Positions 47,706 through 61,463 of a stretch of 64,000 nt of DNA are shown here, piece after piece. The stretch is taken from NCBI GenBank assembly GCA_035578155.1, contig JAPWDM010000005.1, forward strand, positions 30,496,108-30,560,107, in the 5' to 3' direction. The notes below the pieces were generated by a model, which saw only the letters and a list, made by a program, of their open reading frames with translations, made no database searches and was not told where the DNA came from. The translations under genes were made by a program, and so were the position numbers. Within the stretch, counting starts at the first letter, position 1. Every line of letters begins with the position of its first letter. The stretch is from Brachynemurus nebulosus (taxonomy: Eukaryota > Arthropoda > Insecta > Neuroptera > Myrmeleontidae).

Positions 47706-49446
47706 CAGTGGCGTAGCGAGGGGGGTGCAAGGGGGTCTATCATGCACCGGGCGCAACTCGCAGAGGGGCGCCAAATGTGCACCAAAGAAGCGCCAAATAT
47801 TAACTATAGGGATGGTTCACATCAAATCAACCAATGCTCAAAACCTTATGTCTTCAGATCATTATAATATTTATTTTATATGATAGTACCTACTTGCTTT
47901 GAAGATAACGAATATAAATTTCTATCTTTTTATTACCATTATTTTTATACTAGTTATAACAATTTTTAAAATCCAATAACCGCAATTTTTCGGAGCGCTT
48001 TGAAATATTTAAACACACGTAGCTCAAAAACTATTTACCCTAGGAAGTAGAAACTGGTACCATTAATTTCAAGAATTAAAAGGGCTTTAATTTGACATAT
48101 AACGTGATAATGCAATTCAAATTTAACCCTTTCTCCACAAACCAAAAAAATGATATTTATAAAAAATCCAAAATCGGAATTTTTAATTTTTTTGAAAAAA
48201 ATATATGTTATACCCAACCTCTTAAGTAAGTTGTATACGAAGTTTCATGATGGTATTCCAATGGTAACACACTAAAATAATTTTTATTCTGAATTAAGAC
48301 GTATGGAAATCTGGTACATTTAGTACAGTATATGTTACTAACAAGGAAAGATCCCAAGGACGGACCAATCGATTTTGTAGAAATTTGAATAAGTTGTAGA
48401 ACACTAAAAAATAAGCGACACGTATTTTTTTTTATTTGTAGAAAAACAGTTTGAAGGGGTGAAATCGCTCTTCAAAAATTGGGGTAAAATTTAATTTTTC
48501 AAATATCTCGAAAACAGTAAGAAATAGGAAGAGATAGAATAAAAGTTTAAATTGACGATATTGCTCTTTTTTAAAGAGCTATCTATTGATATGCAATTTA
48601 TTCAAATTACACCAACAGGGGTAGTTGGGGGTTAAAATTAGGGGGTTAATTTTGCGAAAGGAGGTTAAAAATTAAATAAATTAAAATTTTGTTTGCAGAT
48701 TTCAATTATACGTAAAAAATCTAATCAACCTGTTTTTGTTCAATTTTCAAATATTAAATTTAGGAGTAGTTAATTAGGGGGTGACTGTGTCGACATAATC
48801 GTACTATTTGAGTTATTTAAAACTTCTTTTTTTATGGAAAATAGTTTAATGGTATCAGTTTCAACTTTCTAGGGCAAATAGTTTTTGAGCTACATGTGTT
48901 TAAATATTTCAAAGAGCTCCGAAAAATTGAGGTTTTTGTTTTTTTTTAAAATTGTTATAACTCAAATATGAATATTCGAAAAAATATAAAACTTGGTATT
49001 TTTGGCTACACTGATTGGAAGAAACTATTTACCCAATATCAGGCATTTTAAGAACATTGATGTTTAAAATCATGTTTTTATTGGTTGATTTGATATGGAC
49101 TAACCCTATACGTGTTTCTGGTAGGAATGGGGGCGTCAATAAAGTATCATGCCCCGGGCGCCAGTTATGTTCACTATGCCACTGGTGAAAGTGTAGAGAA
49201 ATTGCGAAATTTCATCCAGGTTATGACTTCAAAGATATAGACACACAAACAAAGCACTCTTGAGCAAAAGAAAAGGTGGTCAAGGCAACTTTTAGGAAAA
49301 AATTTAAAATACAAATTTACGAGATTTTTTTTCGAAATTTTAAATACACCGTTCCACTACTTAAAATTTTTCAAATTTTAGAAATAAAGGGGGGGCGCAA
49401 ATAAAGTGTCACGCACCGGGCGCCAGTTATGCTCGCTACGCCTCTG
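47706..49446. mobile_element. hAT-type element hosting another MITE
   Basis: It starts CAGTGGCGTAGCGAGG and ends GCTCGCTACGCCTCTG. It is flanked by a perfect 8-bp TSD AAAGATTG (47698-47705 and 49447-49454). Its right end is duplicated: a second CCGGGCGCCAGTTATG..CCACTG terminus lies at about 49130-49184. The TA-flanked element 47809-49106 is inserted in its left part. Confidence 0.85.
47809..49106. mobile_element. Nested TA-flanked MITE
   Basis: The left end GGGATGGTTCACATC leads into AAATCAACCAATG. The right end complement is GGGTTAGTCCATATC leading into AAATCAACCAAT. TA flanks both ends (47807-47808 and 49107-49108). Long, weaker inverted similarity continues inward, for example AAATATTTAAACACA with GTAGCTCAAAAACTATTT. 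The element is non-coding and lies inside 47706-49446. Confidence 0.75.
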
Positions 49447-51219
49447 AAAGATTGGTATCTTTATTGTCAAATTATATATTTGTAATGAAATATTATACAC
49501 CTTCAGGTGATATTTAACAGAATATTGAGAAATAAAAATCTATTATTTAAGTATTTGGTAATTATTTAAAAAAATTATTTCATTCTTTTCGGCTTGGAAT
49601 CTATTAACGCCTTAAATTTCACAAAACATTTCGATAATAGAATACGAATTTTAAATAATAATTCATTAAAATGTAAGCTCTAATTATTTATAATAATCCA
49701 TAATATTTAATTCTTTTATCAATTTTCCACTCTTGAAAACAAAAAACGAAGGAAGCAATCTGTAGGGTTCCGAAGACAAATCTTGGAGCTTCTAGAGTTT
49801 CGTCAAATCTGTTCGTCAAATCCCATATTATTTCAGCTAAGTTGTGTTTTGCATCTACGTATGTTTGGGCATTATAAAATATCCACCAAAAATTCAAATT
49901 AAAAAGTTCAATTTCGTAAATAACTTAATTATAACGTTTTCGTCTCAAAAATATTTTTATAATTGTAAGACAAAAGAATGACCCGACACGGAATTGGTGA
50001 ATTTCTTAGAAATATCTTTTTAAAAATTTTTTGAAAGTGAACATGTGATCCGAGTCTGCATTATTAGGCGAAATTTTGGAGAATACATCAAATTTTGGTT
50101 TTTCTTAAGTTTTTCCAGAAGTAATTCCACATACCCTATTATGTAGGATATCGTTAGAAGGATCTCTCAGAATGAATTTGCGAAATATTGTATTTTAAAT
50201 TGATGGAAGGAATTAAATTATCACGTAATTATTTTTCGTCAAAAAATACACACAAGTAACATTTTTGTGTTAGTAAAAAAATTTACTTAAATTTCTTCCT
50301 GTTTTTTATTACAAAAGATGTGGAAACTAAAAAGTTCTAGCTACTGAGGAACCCTGATTTGATGTGTGTTCAACACGCACTTGATCAATTTTATTTTTAT
50401 TCTAAAAACGAATAGTTTTTAATTTAAAAACAAAATTGATAATCAACTAAAATATTTCGGAACAGACATAATTAGTCACGCAACAACTGAATATTTTAAC
50501 ACGTTTCAAATAAAATCAAACTATGATTACTGGGTTTAGTTTGGTTTGGTTTTTTTTTTGTTTGAGGGAAATTACTTTGGTGCTAATAAACTGTAGAAAA
50601 AAATACATATTTATACACACAATAACTGGAATTTGAGAAATTAATTATATATTAGAAAAAAAAAAATAGTTGAAAAATATCAATTAGTAACATGCTAACT
50701 TCCTTTTCCCGTCTTTTAATTGATTTTATTGATTTACACTTTCGTTTTAAATTGTTTTTTATATTTGATTTAATTATATCAAACTAAAGTTAGGTAATTT
50801 TAGTGTTCAGCACCAAAATTGGTGAAACGAAACGCAAAAATTTGAAATATAGCACAGAGATAGAGTGTGGTAGCCTAATTATAGATAATTAGATATGAAG
50901 TTAAATTTCCATTCTGGTGATTAATTTCAAGAAATAACCTAAAAGGTGGGAGAAAAAATATTACCCGAAAAAGCATTGAGTATCAAAGAAAAGCTTATCA
51001 AAGCATGAATTCAATGGTATGTATAAATATAATATTTTGTCCATTTATTTTCCTTAGAAAAAACTCCTGAAAATTGCTGATCCCGACCCTTATTACTACA
51101 TATTTACAAGAAGGATGGCTCAGAAAAATTTAAAAAATTCATCAACATTAAGAGTGAGGTGTAGATTGAATGAAAATTATCAGGACTGAGTTTTTTTTAT
51201 GTAATTTCCTTGGTACATA

Positions 51220-52101
51220 GGGTGAATGTGGGAGAGATGCCGCACATTTTGAAAACACTTGATAATTCTTAAAGTATGCATTTAATTGATTTGAAATTGG
51301 TACACAATAAATGTAAACAGTGCTCTTTAATATTATTTATAAATAATTTTAAATTTCGAGTAATAAAGGATTCATAATTAACTTTTTTGTAGAACCTGCA
51401 AAGCGGCGTCTCTCCCACACCTATGGGAGAGATGCAGCATCAAAGAAAGAGAGACGCCGCATAGTTAATATTAAAAATTTTCTATTTTACACACATCTCC
51501 ATACATGATGCACCCCATATGTAACCATTCTTGGCACTTTATATATCTTAACTAGTCGACTTTTTTTTGTTTCCGAGTACTTTTCAAAACATTCAATACA
51601 CAGGCATCATTATTTTCGTTATCTTCACTAATATGAGAGCTCTTCCTGATCCATTAATGGATCTTTTATATTTACGTGGCATAATTTACAGTCCAAAAAA
51701 AAAAAATTGCATAATTAAGGTATAAGTCTATGTTTTCTACATGTGATATGATGCGGCATCTATACCAACTTTAAATGCGGCATCTCTCCTTTTTGTTGGG
51801 ATAGATGCCGCATGTACTTTTAAAATATACCTAAATTAATAACAAAACTCATTTTCATTAAAACAATGAAATATGCATTCTTAAATTCTAATGAATTAAA
51901 TGCTTGATAAGACATTATATTAAAAGACTTACTTTTCACTAATAAAAAGTTGAATAATTACTAAACTGATGGACTAATCATAAATGTTACCATATACAGC
52001 TTAAATAAGTAACTTATTTTAAACATATAATCCATTAATAGTGCTATCTATCAATCAACGGACGAACTATGGCTACTGCGGCATCTCTCCCGCACTTACC
52101 C
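51220..52101. mobile_element. GCGGCATCTCTCCC-type MITE, copy C
   Basis: The ends GGGTGAATGTGGGAGAG and CTCTCCCGCACTTACCC are flanked by TA (51218-51219 and 52102-52103). The element is 882 bp. At least eight copies of the GCGGCATCTCTCCC motif occur in both orientations, several paired into short hairpins (51403-51432 and 51775-51810). It has the same orientation as copy B. Confidence 0.9.
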
Positions 52102-53252
52102 TAGAAAGAAAACTTGATAACAGATTTTGGTTTGATCAAGGTGTTGTTAGTTAATAATTATATTTACGTTACGTTGAGCCGATATTTTAGTAATTTTTTT
52201 ACAAAATAAGTTTCAGAAATTAAAAAAGAAGGAATAATTGCTAAATTTACACACGAAAAATATATTACAATTTCTGCACCTGAAAATTACTTAATATTCG
52301 TAAAACTTTGTTATAGTAGCGAATGTTCATAAACTCAGTAAATATCTCTTTCTCGTAAGCGAAAACAAACCAAGTAGGGAACACTGTTTGCGTAGTACAA
52401 TTTGCACTTCACGACTTTTTTTAACTTTTTAGAAACTTTCCATTCTGAAACGAAATTAACTTTTTGGAAGACGAGACTCTGTATTGTAGGTAATATACAG
52501 GTTGATCTGTATATGCGATTTAATACAAGAGCAGTTACAAGAATACAATTTTTGCGTCGCTATGCAAGAACATGTACCTACGCTTTAACGACTTTATCAA
52601 ATTTACATGTAGGTATAACACACATATTTATTAAAATATTTCCCAAAATTAAAGGAGATAATAATCACAGAATTAACTGTCGATCGGATCGTTTTGATCC
52701 ATAATGCCGTATAGAGGGTGTTCTTCAAAAATATTAAATAAATCCACGAGACGAATTCTTGATTAAAGCTAAATCATATTCTATCATAGTTACATCCTAG
52801 ACGAAGGGAGGATCAAGACTTGCAATAAACTAGCTAATTTCTGGTCACCAAAAATTGGGAATATTCTACTAGTCAATCAAAAACACAGTCTGTCGTTACA
52901 AAATTCAAAGTAAACTGGAAACAACAGGTACATTTCCTCTAGTACAAGTCAAAAATTAAATTTTAAAAGACTGCAATATTATATATGTGTTAGTAGAGCC
53001 ACGACCAAGATTCTTACTAGAAGAATCCTATTTTTTCTCTCTGTTAAGGAAACATTTTCTTCAGAACTATATAAGAACAGTTAGTATACTGAAAATATTA
53101 TAATCTTGTTAAAATTTCTTTAAGTTCTAATTTTTCCCTCTCTACATAGACAACGTAATATTTTTCAAGCCCCTCAACCTCCTCTGCTTGAACTTTGTAG
53201 TCTATAGAAAGCTCCTATTTGAAAAATAAGACTCTGGCAGAAAATTCTATGT

Positions 53253-53812
53253 CAGTGGTTTTCAAAGTTTAGCGAACAAAATTGTAAATATGAAAACATT
53301 CGATGGACCATATATATGCTAAAATCATATATGCCATAGAGGTATTCAACTTGTCGATCGCAGAGATTTTTTGCCGATCTTCTACAGAAAAATCACATTC
53401 GGGAAATGAGACACATTTTCTAAATGAACGTGGCCGTTTTTATAGAAAAATGAAAATTTCGTACACAGTCTATTGAAAATTTACTAATGAATTTAATTCT
53501 GTTCATTTTTGTAGCTATTAACTGAACTTTAAAAATTGAACGACGTCATCAATTATTCGAAATCTGAAATTTGAAACTGCGTGTAGATTTTCGATATTTT
53601 TTTTCCATTTTTCGCAAAATTAGAATTGTAAAAATAACAGAATAATTAAATGCGGAAGTTGAATCACATTTTCTGAAAGAATTTCAAAAGAATAACTTGT
53701 ATAGTTCAAAGGCTAAACGCCCCTGATATAAATAATATCTATGTTCCAAATGGACCGCATTTTTGAAGTTTGGACCACGTTGGCCCCGCAAGCGGGACTT
53801 TTGGAGCCCCTG
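53253..53812. mobile_element. Diverged hAT-type MITE
   Basis: It starts CAGTGGTTTTCAAAGTTTAG and ends CTTTTGGAGCCCCTG. Flanking 8-mers TTCTATGT and TTCTATAT agree at 7 of 8 positions. A GGCCCCGCAAGCGGGAC segment lies near the right end. No coding region is seen. Confidence 0.7.
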
Positions 53813-55031
53813 TTCTATATGCTAAATGCATGTAGATACCTATTTAAAAATCAACCTGTACATATATGTTACATATCATAGCTACATATCTATAAAAATA
53901 ATAATTCGATAAATATATTGCTTCTAAATTATATTATTAAGAGGTGTTTTTGTAATGATTTAAAACGCAATATAGATAAATCATTTTCAGTTCGAAAAGA
54001 AAAAAAAAATCAAAATACTCAAAAAATTTGTATTCTTTTGTTCGTTACGTTTGGGTATCTACTATGTACTCTATATTGTGGATATCTACATAAGTAGTGT
54101 TATTTAATAATGAATGATGAGATTATTTTTTATTTTCATTTTTGTGGTTCTGTTATTTCATTGCATGCCGCTCTATAATTTGAGGCAATCGTTGTCTTCC
54201 ATGATGATCCGCTGACGATTTAATGATCAACTCAAAACTTGCTATTATTAACTATAGCGACGCACACCGTTCTCACACCTCACCTACATACATATACCGT
54301 ACGCGGGCAAGTATATACTATCTATAATTTTCAACTACACAGTTACCGGATGTTATAAACATAACCCACCAATATATTGAATTAATTTTGCATATAAACT
54401 AGAGAATTAGCTATACTTATTGCGGCTTCTGTTAAGTAATTCATAAAATTTCAAGTCTGTTTGTAAAGAAATATCGCGGACCCTTTTGTAGCTCTCGTTG
54501 AAATAAATAATTCGCTATGTTCTAAAAAATCTCTTACGGCATGGCTCGTAAAGCGTGTATAAAGATAAGTTGGGGGTAAGGAACCTTCAGAAGCATGTGT
54601 CGTTAACGAAACTGTTCCCCAACTGAGATAAAAATTCAACGATAACTTGTTTTTAACTTTTCAGTGTACCTTTTTGTGGCGGAGGTCATGTTTTTTGATT
54701 TATGATATTTTGTGAGACCTTTCCACACTGATGAAAACATTGGTAATGAACCTTAATCGCACACGTTAATTTTTTTTAAGCTGAGAGTTAGGCGTTACCA
54801 TATTTTATGGTTTAACAAGCCCACTAAGGCGGCTACAACACCGAGTGTCACTAGAGCCCTTGTATTTAAATCCTTAGCCTTACTTGGCCCAATTTTGCGA
54901 AATATTTTTAGTCGAATTTTCTCCGAAAAATTAGACTTATACAGTCTATACGATAAGAGCTGCGAGAGGCGAGAGTAGGGGCGCTATCCGTTTTCGGACC
55001 CGTAGAACACGAATATGTAGAAAAAAAAATG

Positions 55032-55137
<106 letters not shown>

Positions 55138-55439
55138 TTTCCCGCCACCTTTTAATTTGTGTAGGGCCCCCCTATGGAAGTTAAGAGATGAAATTTGGTA
55201 AATGGGGCTCATTTTCGAGGCACCTCATACTATCAAAGTGGGGTCAAATTTTGGGCAAATTTTTTTTCTGACCCGACCTTTAAGGGGGTGGTGGGGGGCG
55301 GAAAAGCAATAAAACTTTTCCAAACCGGTTTTAAATAATGTTTCGGTCAATTGTCTACAACATATCCAAAATTCAGCTTCCTAGGATGATATGGTGGGAG
55401 TAGAGGGGGGAAAAACGATTTTCGCTGGATCTAACAGGC

Positions 55440-56020
55440 TCCCAGCCCCCCAGAATTAACGTAAAGGGTTGAAATTTGGTGTGTTGATAAAGTTCGTACC
55501 TAGGTTGTGCTTTTTGGAGGTTTTAATATTTTACCCCCACCCCCCTCATTTTTAAGCTACAATTTCATGCATTTTCGACGTTTTCGAAGTTTGTACCACT
55601 CGCACAGGTCACCCGAATAAACCTAGAGGGCTGAAATTTTGTATTCGGATTAAGTTAGTATCAAGGGGGTGCCTTTTGGGGGTCTCGACTTTTAACCCCT
55701 ACCCCCACCATTTTTATACCCAAAAGAACATGATTTTTCTTGTTTTTTAACAGTTTCGTTCGGGTCAAAATCTCCCCAAATAAACCTAGAGGGCTGAAAT
55801 TTGGTGTACAGGTTAAGCTAATAGCCAGACACTGTTTTTTGGAGGTTTCAACTTTTAACCCTTACCCCCACGATTTTTACGCCAATATTTCCTTAATTTT
55901 TTTGCTTGTTTTCTAACATGTCTAGAGACTCCATAAGAAAACCTAGAGGGCTGAAATTTTGTACGTGTATTCAGTTAGTAGCCAGCTAGTACCTTGTAGG
56001 GAGTCCGCATCACTTTTCCC
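55440..56020. repeat. Tandem array, period about 160 bp
   Basis: The block GGGYTGAAATTT recurs at 55466, 55628, 55791 and 55948, spaced 162, 163 and 157 bp. Each is followed by a TTTTGGAGGTTT or TTTTGGGGGTCT block, then by CCCCCACC or TACCCCCAC and CATTTTTA-like sequence. Units are diverged. Part of a further unit may lie at about 55185. Confidence 0.75.
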
Positions 56021-57088
56021 CCCGCTTCTCCCATTTTTACATCGGAATTGAATGCTATTGTTAAATGTGTTTTAAAAGCATTATGTTTATTCTAAATACA
56101 AGTAGGCGAATAGTAATTTTAAAAAATTTAAAAAAAAGTGAACTTACTTTTATGACAAATGAAATACATACATATTAAGTAATTTAAAAATGTTATTAAA
56201 GTCACTGTTTATTTATAAATTAGGAATTTTGGATTTTTAGTATTTATAAAATAGAAATTTTGGATTTTGTTGGAAAGAAAAAATATCTTTATAAAGGCCT
56301 TCCAGTTTACTATTTAAGGTCCTTTTTTAATTTTTAAAACTAAAACATAAAGGCAATTAGCGGATAAACATGGGCAGGAATGTCCTCGTACGAATTGTGT
56401 TGGCTTTTTTTCTGCTACCTGTTTTCGGCACAAAATTGAAATTTACTGAGATACAGCCCTTAAATACTTAAAACCTTTTTTTAAAGCCTCGATCAGCCGA
56501 ACACTCATCACCAGTTTTGAAACCAACAAAATGACAATTCGGTTGTAGACTTTCAATCACATTTCGCTTGTAGACATTCAATACCGAAGATGAAGGGGAA
56601 AATTCGACTACCGTGATGGGGCCCCGCTGCTCACGGCGTTTTTAAACATATATTTACTAATTCAAAGGCGTAGATTTTAAAAATCTGTGTCTCATTTTGG
56701 TCCAAGATCGCGTTTTGTGTGTTTTTATAGGTTATTTAGAACACCGTGTTTTGGAGAGCTACATGCACTGTCTTATGGAGCTCTTAGAACCCTACATACA
56801 TATATATAATACTTTTGCACTTGAAGGGAAGGAAAGTGAAAAATCGGGAAAAGTCCAAAATTGAACATTTTGGTACAACTCGAAAACGCAAAGTTACCTT
56901 GGTCTAGTATTGCAGCTATGGAATACATGTGCAAGGGCGAACGATACTATGGCACTCCCGACCCAGGTTGGGCCTTAGGCAGATTTACCTATCTTATCCG
57001 GAGGGATTCTTTCCTGTCATCTCATTTAACGTTGCCAGATGTTACCATATTTTAGATCAGTAATTTACTTCTATAAATATACTTACTA

Positions 57089-58047
57089 CACTGAGAAAAA
57101 AATACAGTAATTTTTACTGAAATTTCTGGTAAAAAATTACTGAGCTCTCTGGTAATGCGGACATAAGTGACAGGCTAAGCAAAAAATACGATAATTTATA
57201 GTAAAAATTTTAAATTATCCTATAGCTCAGTAAAAATTACCGTATTATTTATAAATAAGGCTTTTTTTTATTTATTAATAAATAATTGAATTAAAATAGT
57301 TTAAAAGGATATTGATAGAAGGGTAAGCATTAAAATCAAATTATTATTATAGAAAAAAATTTTTGTGGTTTTTTATTATTTGTGGAAAAAAATATATAAA
57401 TTCTTTATTTGACATAGGTATTACATGATAAAAATTTTTAACAATAAGCACATTACAATAATTTGTATAAAAACATATTTCAATTAACATATCAAAACTA
57501 TACAAAAATTCATGAAACAACAATTTTTTGTTTTAAAAATTTATTATAAAAAAAAACACTATATAAACATTCAGTCACGTTGGTTATTGAACAACTAAAT
57601 GAACCAGTCCTGGTTAGTTGCAGTCTGAAGTCGTGTTGGTCGTGTTATTGCGCATGCTCGGTGCTATTGCGCATGCTTGTTTTATTTATTCTCAGTTTAT
57701 GTGATGCTTGGCTATGCAGTGGTGTGTGACAAATAACAAATGCACAACGACTCAGTAAAAATTATTCATATGTCCAGTATATTTTACAAAAAATTAAGTA
57801 AATTTTCCCGGTGTCCACTTGAAATTTTACTAGCCCATCGAATTTTACGCAGCTGTATAGGAAAAATTCTTAAGGTGTATAGGAAAAATTCTTAAGGTGT
57901 ACAGGAAAAATTTTCAAATGAATCGTAAAAAATAATGTTTGAAACGCATTTTTTATATTTTTGCTTAATAATTTCCTACGGACTAGTCACTTAAGACTCG
58001 TTTACCGGAGGCAGCTCAGTAATTTTTACTGGAATTTTTTCTCTGTG
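57089..58047. mobile_element. TA-flanked MITE with AGTAATTTTTACT repeats
   Basis: The left end CACTGAGAAAAAAATACAG and right end complement CACAGAGAAAAAATTCCAG are flanked by TA (57087-57088 and 58048-58049). Palindromic CAGTAATTTTTACTG blocks lie just inside both ends, with variants repeated internally. The element is 959 bp and non-coding. Its end design resembles the 4506-7423 element. Confidence 0.85.
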
Positions 58048-61000
58048 TACTCACAATATTTTCCAGCATTTCCCGTAATTGTCTGAACTTAAATTTCCGC
58101 AGAATGTTTTGAATACCGAAACATGTTTCCATACAAAATTTCATTTACCCATTTTCTTTCTTTCGAAAGTTTTTTGTCTTTAGGTCCGAAAATTATGGAC
58201 AGATTAAGTGTTCTTCGCAAGCGCTAGTGTTGAAAATTTTCATGTCCATTTTTCAGTGCAAGAATTGAAATTTACACCTGTACTATGTATATATAAAATT
58301 TCGTGCTCGTAGGCCGAAAACTATAAAAATTATGGCAGATATGACAGACGAGTTTCCAAGATTTTTTCTTCGGAACCCTAACAGTTATAATCTCTCATTA
58401 TAATGTTAGTATAGACTGGATGTTTCTTTATAATTTATGATAATTTATTTGTTAGGAATTTGTTAACACATCCTGTAAATCAGATAAAAGACATCCAACC
58501 CAAAAACTATTTATGTAATTCTTCATCATCTCGTGGTTAATTTTTCTCTCGGTGATGACCGCCTTAAGACGTATAAGTTAGCTGTTGTTGTTCTTCATCG
58601 TTTGTGTGTGGTATAAATACAACAAATCTATAACACTTATTTATTTTTTTTTTTCATTTTCTATATTTTCTATATTTCATTTAGATACTTGCGTATGGTC
58701 GTATGTGATTGAGATAATACACCTACGTTTAACTTATTGTAAAATAATTTTTTAATTTCAAAATAATTGATAATTTTGTCTCTTTGGAATTTCAATAAGT
58801 TTTTAGAAACATTTCCCGAAAGAATTCTTTCTAAAAGTCGGTTTTTTCATAGGAGAACGTAGCCCAAAGCAGGTATGCTAAGGTTGAAGGCCCAAAAAAG
58901 TGATTCGTGGTCTCAGTAAGTGGGTAGTTTAAATTTCCTCAATTTGCTCGAAAATTTTTTAATTTTTGGGGAATTTTCGAATAAATTGAAAAGGCTTTAA
59001 AGTAATTGGGGAATTATTCGAACTACTGCACTAATCAAAACTGCAAAGAACTAAATACAAATTTAAATGCAGGCAAAGTGGTTTACCTATTCGCTTTGAA
59101 CTACCCACTTTATCCAAAGATCTTTATTAATATGATTTGGTTAACAAAAAATTATTTCAAAAACACATGTCTGTTCTTTTCTAATGTCAAAATGAAAAAA
59201 GAAATGATAAAATAAAAGTTTTTGACTAATCACAAGATTAAAACCAACAAAAATCTTTGATTTCCTTTAACCAAAACATCAAATGACTCTAGTATTCACG
59301 TAAAAATAACTTGACCCGAAACTAGTTGATGTTCGATTAATTTCGGCACACATTTACCTTGTGCCTAATGTTTGGTAGGTATACAAGCCGCTTTGGGCGA
59401 TTTTTCCCTAAACATATTTTTTTTTTGAAACATATTTTAACTCCCCAGTTTTAGTCGACAATCATTAGCTAATTGTTTTTTTTTAAACGTTTTTGCTAAA
59501 ATTATATATCAATATGCAAATTTGGTAGTTGCTGGTTTTATAATATTCAAAAAAACTGTAAGCAAAAACACAAAAAAAGAAAATAAATTTAAGATTTTAT
59601 GATAGATAATTATTATTAATCTGAAAAATCTAAATTGTAAATTGTTTTAAAGGCATATTTAAATTTATTTTAATAGTTTATTTTAATTAATAATAATTAG
59701 TACTTATTGACAAATGATTATTTACTGAAATTAATGACTGCAAATAATTATCAACTAATTTAACTCTAGTTGTTGAGGCAAATATTTAAAAAGGTAAAAA
59801 AGAAGAATGTAGAACTGGTTATATACTACAGTTATTGGCGAAATAATTTTAATACAAATGATAAAAATATCAGCTTTACCTCCTGTGAAGTTTCTTTTCA
59901 CCATAATGGTACAATATCTTGATATTTATAATTTTGCAATAAAGTAAGAATTTTATAGAACAAAATAGTTAGGTGTGTCATTGGTAATTATGAAAATCAT
60001 AAAATAAACACTTTAAAATGTGTTAAATAATTTTTTTTGCATTAAAAATTTATAAAACTCAAGAGAATAACCGAATACAGTTATAACGTATTGGGTTGGA
60101 TTTATCCAGGCTGATTACTGTCAACTATAGTTTTAAAAATTATAGGTATATGACATTATTTTGAAATCTCTTGCTGTTTCCTCCTCATTTAATTTCAAGT
60201 AGGATAATAATTCGCCAATTTTTTTTTACCAACGCTTCTCTGAATTTTTCCTAAACTTCTGTATATATTTTTTACAGCAGTTTAACCTATTTACTGTGCA
60301 AAATTTTAGATTTTTAACATCATTTTTAAATTTTTTATTGAAATAAGTATAACAAAAATTTACCGTTTTCCATAAAAATACATTCAATTTTACCATACAT
60401 TATATTTTTTTCAACTTTAAATTTCCTAATCAGGGGCGCATACAGCCGAGCTTCTTGTGGGAGCGGGGCGTTTTCGGATGCTTTCGGTAAAAATTCTGTA
60501 ACTCGAAAACCACCTAACTTAGAAAAATTAAATTTCGGTGAGAAAGTAAAGACTAAGGAGCAGTAGGTATTTAGACAAAAACAATAAGAGCTACTTTTTG
60601 AATTTAAATTTACTGAAATTCTTGTATAATTTTGTTTTTTTCTAAATTTGTCCAGTTTTGCTACTTTCAACGGATTTTCATCGTTTTTTTTTTTCGTAAC
60701 AGTCCGGACTCTTGAAAAAGTTTGTTTTAATTGATGGCAATCAGGCGTCCGTGATTATGTTTATTATGAACTGTTTGTTCTTTATTTTCAGTTATATTTT
60801 CAACAATTTTACAAATACATAGATGAAACTAATGTTAATACTAGATGAATTAGTCTATTCGTATATGAAACTTATTGCGTTCTAGTCAGTTCAAACTAAT
60901 CATCAGGCAATAAATAGCAATTTTATGAAACTTAAGTAATAGAAATAGATGTAATTATTGTTTATTAGCCATAAAATATATAAAAATAAAAATTTTTATA

Positions 61001-61463
61001 TGTTAATTATATTAATATCTTGCTAGTACATATTATAACATATACTATACTAAAGATGAAAGTTGAATAATTGATATGTGGTGCAAGCACCAATTAGATA
61101 ATTAATCAAGGCAATTATAGCAACAGTAAAGTATGTTTATGTTTAAATTAATAAATATTTATAGGCTTCCACATATGTCAGTCACATTTATGTCGGCAAG
61201 TATTAATACTTTACGTCTAAAAGTGGAAATATTTAATATGCAAACTTGTAAATGCTAGTTCGTGATAGTATCAATGTTAATAAATGTTCAGAAGCACAAT
61301 TATTATTGTCTAGATAAAATTTATACAAGACAGTGCTTTGATCATAAATGAAATAAAATAATTTGCTAATAAAACGCAAAATGTATACTAAAAATAACAT
61401 TTTTATGATCACATATTTCATTACACACTTGAGTTAATCAAATATTTGTTCTTGTTGTTTCAG

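Noticed and set aside
52402..52704. 100-residue plus-strand frame
   Set aside because: It has no recognisable domain, splice context or composition shift; it is consistent with a chance frame.
58862..59398. Possible TIR element with GCCCAAAGC ends
   Set aside because: Only nine bases match cleanly and no target duplication is visible.
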